The translations under genes and the position numbers were made by a program. From contig CATOPA010000006.1 in the NCBI GenBank assembly GCA_951801965.1, forward strand, positions 1 to 33,768: a DNA stretch of 33,768 nt, written 5' to 3'. This document shows positions 7,843 through 16,407 of this stretch, one piece after another (positions within the stretch are counted from its first letter, which is position 1; every line of letters begins with the position of its first letter). Origin of the DNA: an uncultured Erysipelotrichaceae bacterium. Its GTDB lineage: Bacteria; Bacillota_I; Bacilli_A; Erysipelotrichales; Coprobacillaceae. The notes under the pieces are model-generated. The model saw only the letters and a list, made by a program, of their open reading frames with translations, searched no databases and had not been told where the DNA came from.

Positions 7843-10035
7843 TTACATAAAGTCATACGGTGTCAATTCAGGAGTTTTTAACATTTTCTCTTTAAGTGTT
7901 GTTTTTCTTTTTTCATCATGGCAGTGAGTTATACCATAAACAAAAGCTTGGTGACTGCCTAGCAAAAATAATGATTGCTTTGCTCGTGTTAAGCCAGTAT
8001 AAATCAAGTTCTTTTTAAGCATAATAGAATAATCTTTTAAAATAGGCATAATGACAATTTTAAATTCATTCCCTTGTGATTTATGAATGCTCATACAATA
8101 AGCATGAGTAATTGTATAAAAATCAGCAGCAGTATACTCTACATACTGACCATCAAAATTAACAATAAGTGTATCTGTCAAATATTCAAAATTATCTTTT
8201 AAACAAACTTCTTCCAAAACACCTATATCACCATTAAAGATATTATCATCAACTCTATTTTTTAATTGAAGAATCTTATCTCCCTCACGATAAACTCGCT
8301 TGCCAACACGTAGCTCATTTTTATACATATCAGCAGGATTCAACAATTCTTGCAAACAATCGTTTAAAGCATCTATACCAGCAACACCACTATACATTGG
8401 TGCTAGAACTTGAATATCTGATTCATCATAGCCTTCTTCTATAGCCTTGGAAACAAGAAAACGAACATATTTGACAATATCATAAGATGCGCAAGATTGA
8501 AAATGAATATCCTGATATTGAAAAAACAATTGTTCTTGATATTGATCATTTCGAATACTATGAGCTAATTGGATGATTCCACTTTCTTGAGACTGACGAT
8601 AGATATGATTTAATCGTACTGTAGGAACCAATTCACATTCTAATAAATCTTTTAAAACATGTCCTGGTGAAACAGATGGTAATTGCTGATCATCACCAAT
8701 CAGCAAAATTTGACTAACCTTTGAAGATGCCTCTAATAGACGTGCAAATAATAATGAATCTACCATAGAAAATTCATCAACAACCAATAAATCTACATCT
8801 AATGGATTGTCTTTATTTACTGCAAATGTATTTGTATGTAAATCCCACTTTAATAACCTATGAATTGTACAAGCCTCTAATCCTGTCACTTCACTTAATC
8901 GCTTTGAAGCTCTCCCTGTTGGAGCAACCAAAGCAATCTTATGTTGGGGATGGATATGTTGATAAATTTTAATAATGGCTTCGACAATTGTTGTCTTTCC
9001 TGTTCCTGGACCACCAGTTAATATCATAGCTGATTCTTTTAAAAATAAATCTATAGCTTCTTTTTGAAGCTTATCATATGTCATTCCAAGAGTTTGTTCT
9101 AATTGTTTTAAAAAATCATCAACCTCTTTTTGATCATATTGATATAAAGATGTCTTTAACCATCTATGAAATGTTTGTGATATAATACTTTCACTTTGAT
9201 ACAAGTCATAAGAATAATACCTTGTCTCTTCTTTGATCACTTTTTCTTCTTCAATTAATTCCTCCAAATACTCTTCAAACTCATCATAAGAAACTTGTGG
9301 AATATAACGATGAAAAGATTTATATATTAAATCATGTTGATGAAAAGTACTTCCGTCTTGAAAGCATAGTTCCTTTAATGAATATACAATAGCAGCTTTA
9401 ATACGCTGATGATGCAAAGGATCAATACCAATTTTTAAAGCTAAGTTATCTGCTGTTTTAAAACCAATTCCATCTATATCTTCAATAAGCTGATAAGGAT
9501 TATTTTGTAAAACTTCAAGTGTTTTCTCTTGATAAACAGCTTGAATCAAAGCAAGATGCTTTGTACTAATGCCATATCCCATAAAAAACGATAAAACTTC
9601 TTGATCAAAATCTTGTGATGTTAGGACTTCAATAATTGTTTCTTTTTTCTTAATTGTCATTCCTCTAATACTATCTAAAACTTGTGGGTCATCCTTGATT
9701 TTTGTAAGAGCATCTTTCCCTAAAACCTCAACAATAGCCTCTGCTTGTTTGATTCCAATTCCTTTAAATAAAGGACTAGAAAGATAACGAACAACCTCAC
9801 TTTCATCATCTGCCAAAACAATTTCATAAGATTTAATTTGAAATTGTTTACCATATTTAGGATGAACAACATAATCACCAAAGAAATGATATTTGTCTGT
9901 TAAACTCACATAACTCATATACCCTGTCGCTAAAATAGCTTTTTCTTCTTGTTCACTATCAATAAGACAAACAATAAATTTGGTTTCATCACTATAAAAA
10001 CGTATTTGCTTAATTATCCCTACATATTCAATCAT
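7843..10035 (-). CDS. recD2: ATP-dependent RecD-like (RecD2) DNA helicase
   Basis: N-terminal HhH region (DGIGFKTADNLALKIG), Walker A ILTGGPGTGKTT, VVDEFSMVD, GDDQQLPSVSPG, C-terminal THAYCMSIHKSQGNEF. Confidence 0.95.
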   Translation of the reverse strand: MIEYVGIIKQIRFYSDETKFIVCLIDSEQEEKAILATGYMSYVSLTDKYHFFGDYVVHPKYGKQFQIKSYEIVLADDESEVVRYLSSPLFKGIGIKQAEAIVEVLGKDALTKIKDDPQVLDSIRGMTIKKKETIIEVLTSQDFDQEVLSFFMGYGISTKHLALIQAVYQEKTLEVLQNNPYQLIEDIDGIGFKTADNLALKIGIDPLHHQRIKAAIVYSLKELCFQDGSTFHQHDLIYKSFHRYIPQVSYDEFEEYLEELIEEEKVIKEETRYYSYDLYQSESIISQTFHRWLKTSLYQYDQKEVDDFLKQLEQTLGMTYDKLQKEAIDLFLKESAMILTGGPGTGKTTIVEAIIKIYQHIHPQHKIALVAPTGRASKRLSEVTGLEACTIHRLLKWDLHTNTFAVNKDNPLDVDLLVVDEFSMVDSLLFARLLEASSKVSQILLIGDDQQLPSVSPGHVLKDLLECELVPTVRLNHIYRQSQESGIIQLAHSIRNDQYQEQLFFQYQDIHFQSCASYDIVKYVRFLVSKAIEEGYDESDIQVLAPMYSGVAGIDALNDCLQELLNPADMYKNELRVGKRVYREGDKILQLKNRVDDNIFNGDIGVLEEVCLKDNFEYLTDTLIVNFDGQYVEYTAADFYTITHAYCMSIHKSQGNEFKIVIMPILKDYSIMLKKNLIYTGLTRAKQSLFLLGSHQAFVYGITHCHDEKRKTTLKEKMLKTPELTPYDFM

Positions 10036-11168
10036 TATAAATAAGAAATCTCCTTACCATTCTTATAGACTTTCTCAATTGTTCCACCACCTAAGCACTC
10101 TTCGCCATCATAAAAAACAGCAGCCTGCCCTGGTGTTACAGCCTTAACCAGCTGTTTAAAAGTCACATAAATTGTTGTCTCGTCTACAAAATGTATAGAA
10201 ACAGGATTATCCTTTTGACGATATCTAAATTTTGCAGTGCAATCATATTCACCTTGACACTTTTCACTTGAAATCCAATTGACATCACTAATCAAAGCGC
10301 CATCACTCATTAACCATTCATTTTGATCACCCTGACAAACATAAAGAATATTATCATCATACTCTTTTCCAACAACAAACCATGCTTGCCCTGGTCCTCC
10401 AATATTCAAACCTTTTCTTTGACCAATCGTATAATACATAATTCCTTGATGTTCTCCTACAACATGTCCTGTTTCAATATCTACCATTTTACCTGATTTT
10501 GCTGGGATATAATTTTTTAAAAACTCTCTAAAATCTCTTTCTCCAATAAAACAAATACCTGTACTATCTTTTTTATGAGCAACTGGTAATTGAAGTTCTT
10601 CAGCAAGTTTTCTGACTTCTGGTTTTGTCATTGAACCAATAGGGAATAAAGAAGATTGAAGCTGTTTTTGATTTAATTGGCATAAAAAGTATGTTTGATC
10701 TTTATTATTATCCACTCCTCTTAACATGATGGAATCTTTTCCTTGATGATGTTCAACACGAGCATAATGCCCTGTTGCAATAAAAGAAGCATCTATTGAT
10801 TTCGCATACTCTAAAAAAGCTTTGAATTTGATATGTTTATTACATAAAATATCAGGATTCGGTGTTCTTCCTTTCGCATATTCTTCTAAAAAATATGTAA
10901 AAACATGATCCCAGTACTCTTTTATAAAGTCAACACGGCGAAGTTCAATTCCTAAATGTTCAGCCACTTTTTTAGCATCATTATAATCTTTTTCTTGTGG
11001 ACAAATATCATCATCATTTGTTGGATTACCAAGTATATCATTATTTAAAGATGAATCCCAATTACGCATAAAAACACCAATAACTTCATAGCCTTGTTGT
11101 TTTAATACATACGCAGCCACAGCACTGTCTACTCCACCACTTAATCCTAAAACAACTCTTTCTTTCAT
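10035..11168 (-). CDS. mnmA: tRNA 2-thiouridine(34) synthase MnmA
   Basis: VVLGLSGGVDSAVAAYVLKQQGYEVIGVFMRNWD, TPNPDILCNKHIKF, GICFIGERDFREFLKNYIP. Start moved to ATG 11168 because SD GGAGGG lies inside the 5-aa extension of the track ORF. Confidence 0.96.
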   Translation of the reverse strand: MKERVVLGLSGGVDSAVAAYVLKQQGYEVIGVFMRNWDSSLNNDILGNPTNDDDICPQEKDYNDAKKVAEHLGIELRRVDFIKEYWDHVFTYFLEEYAKGRTPNPDILCNKHIKFKAFLEYAKSIDASFIATGHYARVEHHQGKDSIMLRGVDNNKDQTYFLCQLNQKQLQSSLFPIGSMTKPEVRKLAEELQLPVAHKKDSTGICFIGERDFREFLKNYIPAKSGKMVDIETGHVVGEHQGIMYYTIGQRKGLNIGGPGQAWFVVGKEYDDNILYVCQGDQNEWLMSDGALISDVNWISSEKCQGEYDCTAKFRYRQKDNPVSIHFVDETTIYVTFKQLVKAVTPGQAAVFYDGEECLGGGTIEKVYKNGKEISYL

Positions 11169-11228
11169 AAAATCCCTCCTCACTCGTTTCTTTATTCTAG
11201 CACTTTTTCTTCAAGGAATAAAGAAAAA

Positions 11229-11250
11229 GATAAAGGTTTCCCTTTATCTG
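11229..11250 (-). terminator. Rho-independent terminator after ROK kinase
   Basis: AGATAAAGG/CCTTTATCT stem followed by TTTTTCTTT on minus strand. Confidence 0.7.
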
Positions 11251-11253
11251 ACA

Positions 11254-12174
11254 TTATTTTAATCTAGACATTGGAAGCATTGCTGCTCCAATAGCTCCAC
11301 AGTCCTCTAATTCTGTTTCTAGTAAAGGAATGTGTCCTCTCATACCAACATGAATCTTTGCATTAAACTGCTCAACCAATTTATCATAGAAATATTTTTT
11401 AGATTTCATAACACCACCACCAATAACAAAGCAATGTGGATCAATAGTATGAGCAATATTTGCAAATAATGTAGCCAATTGACTAATACATTCATCAACA
11501 ATACCTTGCGCTTTCACATTACCTTCATCAGCTAATCTAAAAACATCTCCAGCATGTGAAACAACATCTTCGCCTAAAATTTCTTTACCTTTACGAGTAA
11601 TTGCTGTACCGCTACATTCTCCTTCAGCAGCACCTGGATTTAATCCACCATGCTTATATCCATTATTTTTAACAATAATATTTCCAATTTCACCAGCATG
11701 TCCTCTACCTCCAGAGACAAGCTGACCATTCACAACAAAGGCTCCACCAATTCCTGTAGAAATAGTCACATAATAACAAGTTGGTTTCCCTTTTCCAGCT
11801 CCTAACAAAGCTTCTGCAAGTCCTGCAACATTTGCATCATTATCAATAAAAACTGGCATATTGAAACGTGTTGATAATTTTTCACAGATTGGATAGTTTT
11901 CAAAACCTGGTAAATTTGTTGCCATGATCATTGTTCCATTGACAGTATCAACTGGACCTGGAACACCAATACCTATTCCCTCGATATTTTCCATTCCACC
12001 ACATACATTATAATCTAAACTTTCAATCTGTCTTATAATTTTAGAACATACATAATCTGGACCATTGTCTCTTTCTGTTGCATCTTTCACTTCACTGTAT
12101 GATTTTCCAGTCTCATCCACCAAAAGTGTACGAACATTTGTCCCACCTAAATCAATTCCAATATAATATTTCAT
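11254..12174 (-). CDS. ROK family sugar kinase (probable glucokinase)
   Basis: YIGIDLGGTNVRTLLVDE, IGIGVPGPVD, DNDANVAGLAEALLGAGKG, TISTGIGGAFVVNG, VIGGGVM. Confidence 0.9.
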   Translation of the reverse strand: MKYYIGIDLGGTNVRTLLVDETGKSYSEVKDATERDNGPDYVCSKIIRQIESLDYNVCGGMENIEGIGIGVPGPVDTVNGTMIMATNLPGFENYPICEKLSTRFNMPVFIDNDANVAGLAEALLGAGKGKPTCYYVTISTGIGGAFVVNGQLVSGGRGHAGEIGNIIVKNNGYKHGGLNPGAAEGECSGTAITRKGKEILGEDVVSHAGDVFRLADEGNVKAQGIVDECISQLATLFANIAHTIDPHCFVIGGGVMKSKKYFYDKLVEQFNAKIHVGMRGHIPLLETELEDCGAIGAAMLPMSRLK

Positions 12175-12234
12175 TTCTGTTCTCCTTCCTCAATCTTTCT
12201 TTTATTATACTATAATTTCAAGCACTTTCATAGC

Positions 12235-13206
12235 TCATTTTTCAAACAAGTCATCTTTTATTTTTTGAAGATTCTTAGGCAATGGACATGTTATCACAAA
12301 ATCTTGTAAATATTTTAGACTTCCTATTGGTTTTATAAAGCGAATTTGATAAGCATGCAAAAACTGATGTGTCAAACCATATGATTTCTTTAATTTTCGA
12401 TTCAATTCAAAATCTCCATACTTGCTATCACCAATCACAGGATGTCCAGTACTTGAAAGATGAACACGTATTTGATGAGTACGTCCTGTAATTAATTGAA
12501 CTTGAAGCAATGAGTATAATTCATTTGATTGAATATTTTTAACTACTGTATGCATCATTAAAGCCCCAGGCGTATCTTTTGAAACAATTTTAACCAAAGA
12601 CTGATCACTTTCTTTTTTGACATATCCTATTAAATCAGCACTAGACATATATCCTTTACATATTGTTAAATATGTTTTTTCAATACAATGACGCTTTTTC
12701 ATCATCTCATTTAAGTCTTGTAATGCTCTCATTGTTTTCCCAAATATAACAATACCACTTGTATTTCTATCTAAGCGATGAACAGGACCTGGAGTAAATC
12801 CTAAATCCATTTTTGGATCATATTCCCCTTTTCTATAAAGATAAGATAAAACTTGATGATCTAATGTGTTTATACTTTCATGACTATCTTCATGCACTAA
12901 TAATCCAGCTGGTTTATGAACAACTAATATATTTTCATCTTCATATAAGACATCAAATTCCTTATTTAAGTCATAAATTGTTTGGGGTTTTGTATATTCT
13001 TGAAATTTATCTTCATATAAGAATAATTCAATGATATCTCCATAATGAACAATATCATTTTCCTTCACTCTTTTTCCATTTACTTTAACATCTTTTTTTC
13101 TAATCATTTTATATATCAGTTGAGGAGGTGCTTGGCATAATAACTTTTTAAGACATTTGTCTATTCTTTGATTTTCATAATTTTTATCAACAACAATTTT
13201 TTTCAT
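12235..13206 (-). CDS. RluA family pseudouridine synthase with S4 domain
   Basis: S4-like N-terminus; VVHKPAGLLVHED, VHRLDRNTSGIVIFGKT, TGRTHQIRVHLSSTGHPVIGDSKYG. Confidence 0.94.
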   Translation of the reverse strand: MKKIVVDKNYENQRIDKCLKKLLCQAPPQLIYKMIRKKDVKVNGKRVKENDIVHYGDIIELFLYEDKFQEYTKPQTIYDLNKEFDVLYEDENILVVHKPAGLLVHEDSHESINTLDHQVLSYLYRKGEYDPKMDLGFTPGPVHRLDRNTSGIVIFGKTMRALQDLNEMMKKRHCIEKTYLTICKGYMSSADLIGYVKKESDQSLVKIVSKDTPGALMMHTVVKNIQSNELYSLLQVQLITGRTHQIRVHLSSTGHPVIGDSKYGDFELNRKLKKSYGLTHQFLHAYQIRFIKPIGSLKYLQDFVITCPLPKNLQKIKDDLFEK

Positions 13207-13329
13207 AATATCCTCCTTTGTATGACTATCATATCATATTCTCGTTAGCAACAAAACAATATATTTTACCATATTCATCTTTTCACAATAAATAAAAATA
13301 TGATAAAATAATGATAGGAGGAAAAAATA

Positions 13330-15000
13330 ATGAATAAAAAATGGTGGCAAAATGAAGTCGTCTATCAGATTTATCCTAAAAGTTTTTTTGATAGCAACAA
13401 TGATGGTATTGGTGATATTTATGGTATAACTCAAAAATTAGATTATTTAAAAGAGTTAGGAATCACAATGATATGGATTTGTCCTATTTATCAATCTCCA
13501 ATGGACGATAATGGATATGATATTTCTGATTACGAAAATATTCATCCAGACTTTGGAACAAAAGAAGATTTAGAACAACTCATTTTAGAAGCAAAAAAGA
13601 GAAATATCAAATTAATCATGGATTTGGTTATTAATCATACTTCTGATGAACACTTTTGGTTTCAGCAAGCTTTAAAAGATTCAAAAAGTCCTTACAGAAA
13701 TTATTATATCTTTAAAGAAGGAAAAGATGGACACCCTCCAACAAACTGGCGTTCTGTGTTTGGTGGCTCAACATGGGAAAAAGTTCCACATGAAGATAAT
13801 CTTTACTATTTTCATTCTTTTTCAAAAAAACAACCTGATTTAAACTGGGAAAATCCTCAAATGAGACAAGAGCTCTATGCAATGATTAATCGTTGGTTAG
13901 AAAAGGGCATTGCTGGATTTCGTGTTGATGCTATTAATTTTATCAAAAAAGATCAAAGATTTTTGGATGGAGATATTGATGGAAGTGACCAATTATCCAG
14001 TTGTTTTGATTATTGTCGTAATATTCCTGGATTAGAAGTCTTCTTTGATGAAATGAGAAAAGAAACATTTGATAAATATGATTGTATGACTGTATCTGAA
14101 GCAGTTGGTGTAGATTATCCAAATGTTCATTCATTTATAGGGGAGCATGGATGTTTTTCAATGATGTTCGACTTTAACTATACAAATATTGATGTTGAAA
14201 ATGAAGATGTTTTTAAACCATTAAATTGGAGTGTGAAAGAATATAAAGAGCTTTTATTTAAAAGTCAAACAGAAATACAGAAATTAGGATGGTCTGCACC
14301 TTTTTTAGAAAATCATGATCAACCAAGATGTGTAAATAAACTTATTAAAGATAAGAAATATCATGATTATTATGGCCCAACTATGCTAGCAACTATGTAT
14401 TTTTATTTGCGTGGAACACCTTTTATTTATCAAGGACAAGAATTAGGCATGTTGAATTTCAAACGTACATCAATAGAAGAATTTGATGATATCAATGCGC
14501 ACGCACAATATCAAAGAGCGTTAGAGGAAGGTTTTCGTAAAGAGGAAGCTATTGAATTTTTAAACAATCGCTCTCGTGATAATTCTAGAACTCCTTTCCC
14601 TTGGAAGGATGATTTATATGGTGGCTTTTCAAAACATCAGCCTTGGATATTGATGAATGAAAATTATCATAAAATTAATGCTATGGCACAAGTTCAAAAT
14701 CCAAAATCAGTTTATGCATATTATCAAAAAATGATAACAATAAGACAACAAAGTGAATATCATGATACACTTGTTTATGGAACCTTTGAACCATTAGAAA
14801 GCGACGATGAAATCATTTGTTATAAGCGTTGTTATGCTAAGCAAACAGTTGTTGTTATATGTAACTTTTCTTCTCAGAAAAAAAGTATAAAAATGAGAAG
14901 CTCTATCAAAAAAATAATTCTCAATAATTATAGAGATATCTGGTTTAAAGAATGTCATCTTATATTAAATCCATACCAAAGTCTTGTTATTGAATTATAA
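13330..15000 (+). CDS. GH13 alpha-glucosidase (oligo-1,6-glucosidase / trehalose-6-phosphate hydrolase-like)
   Basis: WWQNEVVYQIYPKSFFDSNNDGIGDIYGI, LVINHTSDEH, GFRVDAINFI, FLENHDQPR; SD AGGAGG. Confidence 0.92.
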   Translation: MNKKWWQNEVVYQIYPKSFFDSNNDGIGDIYGITQKLDYLKELGITMIWICPIYQSPMDDNGYDISDYENIHPDFGTKEDLEQLILEAKKRNIKLIMDLVINHTSDEHFWFQQALKDSKSPYRNYYIFKEGKDGHPPTNWRSVFGGSTWEKVPHEDNLYYFHSFSKKQPDLNWENPQMRQELYAMINRWLEKGIAGFRVDAINFIKKDQRFLDGDIDGSDQLSSCFDYCRNIPGLEVFFDEMRKETFDKYDCMTVSEAVGVDYPNVHSFIGEHGCFSMMFDFNYTNIDVENEDVFKPLNWSVKEYKELLFKSQTEIQKLGWSAPFLENHDQPRCVNKLIKDKKYHDYYGPTMLATMYFYLRGTPFIYQGQELGMLNFKRTSIEEFDDINAHAQYQRALEEGFRKEEAIEFLNNRSRDNSRTPFPWKDDLYGGFSKHQPWILMNENYHKINAMAQVQNPKSVYAYYQKMITIRQQSEYHDTLVYGTFEPLESDDEIICYKRCYAKQTVVVICNFSSQKKSIKMRSSIKKIILNNYRDIWFKECHLILNPYQSLVIEL

Positions 15001-15022
15001 TATAAGAAAACGTTTGAAAACC

Positions 15023-15050
15023 TTTACAATTTTATTTTTTTTGTTATAAT
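15023..15050 (+). promoter_or_regulatory. Sigma-A-like promoter of an orphan short transcript
   Basis: TTTACA - 16 nt - TATAAT, 50 nt downstream of the GH13 gene and far upstream of the NUDIX start. Confidence 0.65.
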
Positions 15051-15056
15051 AGAGTT

Positions 15057-15154
15057 GTTAGGTGATATTCACTTAATCATACCCCCTATTATCACTCTTA
15101 TGTGTTAATAATAGAGATGAAAGTATGCTCCCCCGCATACTTTCTTTTCTTTTT
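15057..15154 (+). ncRNA. Candidate C-rich small regulatory RNA (~98 nt)
   Basis: Lies between a promoter (15023-15050) and a 10-bp terminator hairpin (15119-15144); no ORF; stem GGTGATA(61-67)/TATCACT(90-96) presents ACCCCCU in its loop; terminator loop is UCCCCC. Confidence 0.55.
15119..15154 (+). terminator. Strong intrinsic terminator
   Basis: GAAAGTATGC-TCCCCC-GCATACTTTC perfect 10-bp stem followed by TTTTCTTTTT. Confidence 0.85.
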
Positions 15155-15183
15155 GTGCTATAATACAATCAAGGAGAAAAACT

Positions 15184-15723
15184 ATGGAAAAGGAAATAAA
15201 AAAAGAAATAATATACAAGGGAAAGATTTTAACACTTACAAAAGAAGAAGTCGAATGTGAAAATGGTATTCACGCATATCGTGAGGTTGTTTACCATCAT
15301 GGTGGAGTATGTGTTCTCGCTATGAAAAATGATGAAATTTTATTAGTCAAACAATTTAGATATCCAAATCGTGTAGAAACACTTGAAATTCCAGCTGGAA
15401 AATTGGAATGGAATGAGGATCCACAAGAATGTGCTTTTCGTGAACTAGAAGAAGAAACAAACTATCGTGCTCATGAAATGAAATTCATTATGAAGGTTCT
15501 TCCATCACCTGGTTATACAAGTGAATGGCTTCATCTTTATGAGGCGATTGATTTTCATGAAGTTAATGATGCTTTAGTAGGTGATGAAGATGAGTTTATT
15601 GATGTTATACACATGAACATTCACGAGGCCTATCAAAAAGTTTTAGATGGAACAATTGTAGATGCTAAAACTGTTATTGCTATTATGTATGCTTATTCGC
15701 ATCAAAAAAGGTTATCTCAATGA
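15184..15723 (+). CDS. NUDIX hydrolase (ADP-ribose pyrophosphatase-like)
   Basis: Nudix box: GKLEWNEDPQECAFRELEEETNYRA; own extended -10 (TGCTATAAT, 15157-15164) and SD AAGGAG. Confidence 0.93.
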   Translation: MEKEIKKEIIYKGKILTLTKEEVECENGIHAYREVVYHHGGVCVLAMKNDEILLVKQFRYPNRVETLEIPAGKLEWNEDPQECAFRELEEETNYRAHEMKFIMKVLPSPGYTSEWLHLYEAIDFHEVNDALVGDEDEFIDVIHMNIHEAYQKVLDGTIVDAKTVIAIMYAYSHQKRLSQ

Positions 15724-15730
15724 GATAACC
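15710..15730. terminator. Bidirectional terminator between NUDIX gene and convergent tRNA genes
   Basis: GGTTATCTC-AAT-GAGATAACC stem with A-run upstream and T-run downstream; overlaps NUDIX stop codon. Confidence 0.7.
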
Positions 15731-15742
15731 ACTTTTTTCTAT

Positions 15743-15819
15743 TGGCGGTCTGGACGGGACTCGAACCCGCGACCTCCGCCGTGACAGGGCGGCATTCTAA
15801 CCAACTGAACTACCAGACC
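15743..15819 (-). tRNA. tRNA-Asp (GTC)
   Basis: Minus GGTCTGGTAGTTCAGTTGGTTAGAATGCCGCCCTGTCACGGCGGAGGTCGCGGGTTCGAGTCCCGTCCAGACCGCCA; cloverleaf, anticodon GTC, encoded CCA. Confidence 0.97.
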
Positions 15820-15830
15820 AATATTTTTTA

Positions 15831-15921
15831 TGGCGGAGACAGAGGGATTTGAACCCTCGCGCCAGTTTCCCGACCTATACCCTTAGCAGGGGCACCTCTT
15901 CAGCCTCTTGAGTATGTCTCC
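15831..15921 (-). tRNA. tRNA-Ser (GCT)
   Basis: Minus GGAGACATACTCAAGAGGCTGAAGAGGTGCCCCTGCTAAGGGTATAGG...GGTTCAAATCCCTCTGTCTCCGCCA; class II variable arm, anticodon GCT. Confidence 0.96.
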
Positions 15922-16187
15922 ATTGGTTGCCTTAATATAATAGCATACATTGTTTTTAATTTCAATATAAAATTTCTATTTTTCTCTTGAATAGAATTTT
16001 AATAGTTAACAAATAGTAAAAAAATTTTTACACTTTTTGAAACATTATCTTGTTATATGCTCATAATAATCTAATGCTTAATGTTACAACAACATGAATA
16101 TTATAGTTGGTATATGTGGCGAAAAGTGAAAATGATATTGCTGTATCTTTAGATAAGAATTAAATTATGATGATAAAATCAACAAAA

Positions 16188-16211
16188 AAGCTTACAACGT
16201 ATTGTAAGCTT
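16188..16211 (-). terminator. Terminator downstream of tRNA-Lys
   Basis: AAGCTTACAA-TACG-TTGTAAGCTT stem followed by TTTTT on minus strand. Confidence 0.8.
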
Positions 16212-16220
16212 GCTGTCATT

Positions 16221-16296
16221 TGGTCTCCCCTCACGGGCTCGAACCGTGGACCCTCTGATTAAGAGTCAGATGCTCTACCAACTGAGCTAAGGAGAG
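16221..16296 (-). tRNA. tRNA-Lys (CTT)
   Basis: Minus CTCTCCTTAGCTCAGTTGGTAGAGCATCTGACTCTTAATCAGAGGGTCCACGGTTCGAGCCCGTGAGGGGAGACCA; anticodon loop CTCTTAA -> CTT. Confidence 0.95.
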
Positions 16297-16407
16297 AAAT
16301 TTTGTCAACGCATATATAATACACTATTCTATTTAAAAAATCAAGATATTTTAAATGGAATATTCACATAATATTTGTTATAATATGGATTGCAAAGGAG
16401 TGGAAAT

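Noticed and set aside
13234-13434. 66-aa minus-strand ORF overlapping the GH13 start
   Set aside because: Opposite to a well-supported GH13 N-terminus and covers the GH13 promoter/SD region.
15005-15020. cre-like sequence AGAAAACGTTTGAA near the sRNA promoter
   Set aside because: Core AAACGTTT resembles a CcpA site, but there are about three mismatches to the consensus; not strong enough to report as a regulatory site.
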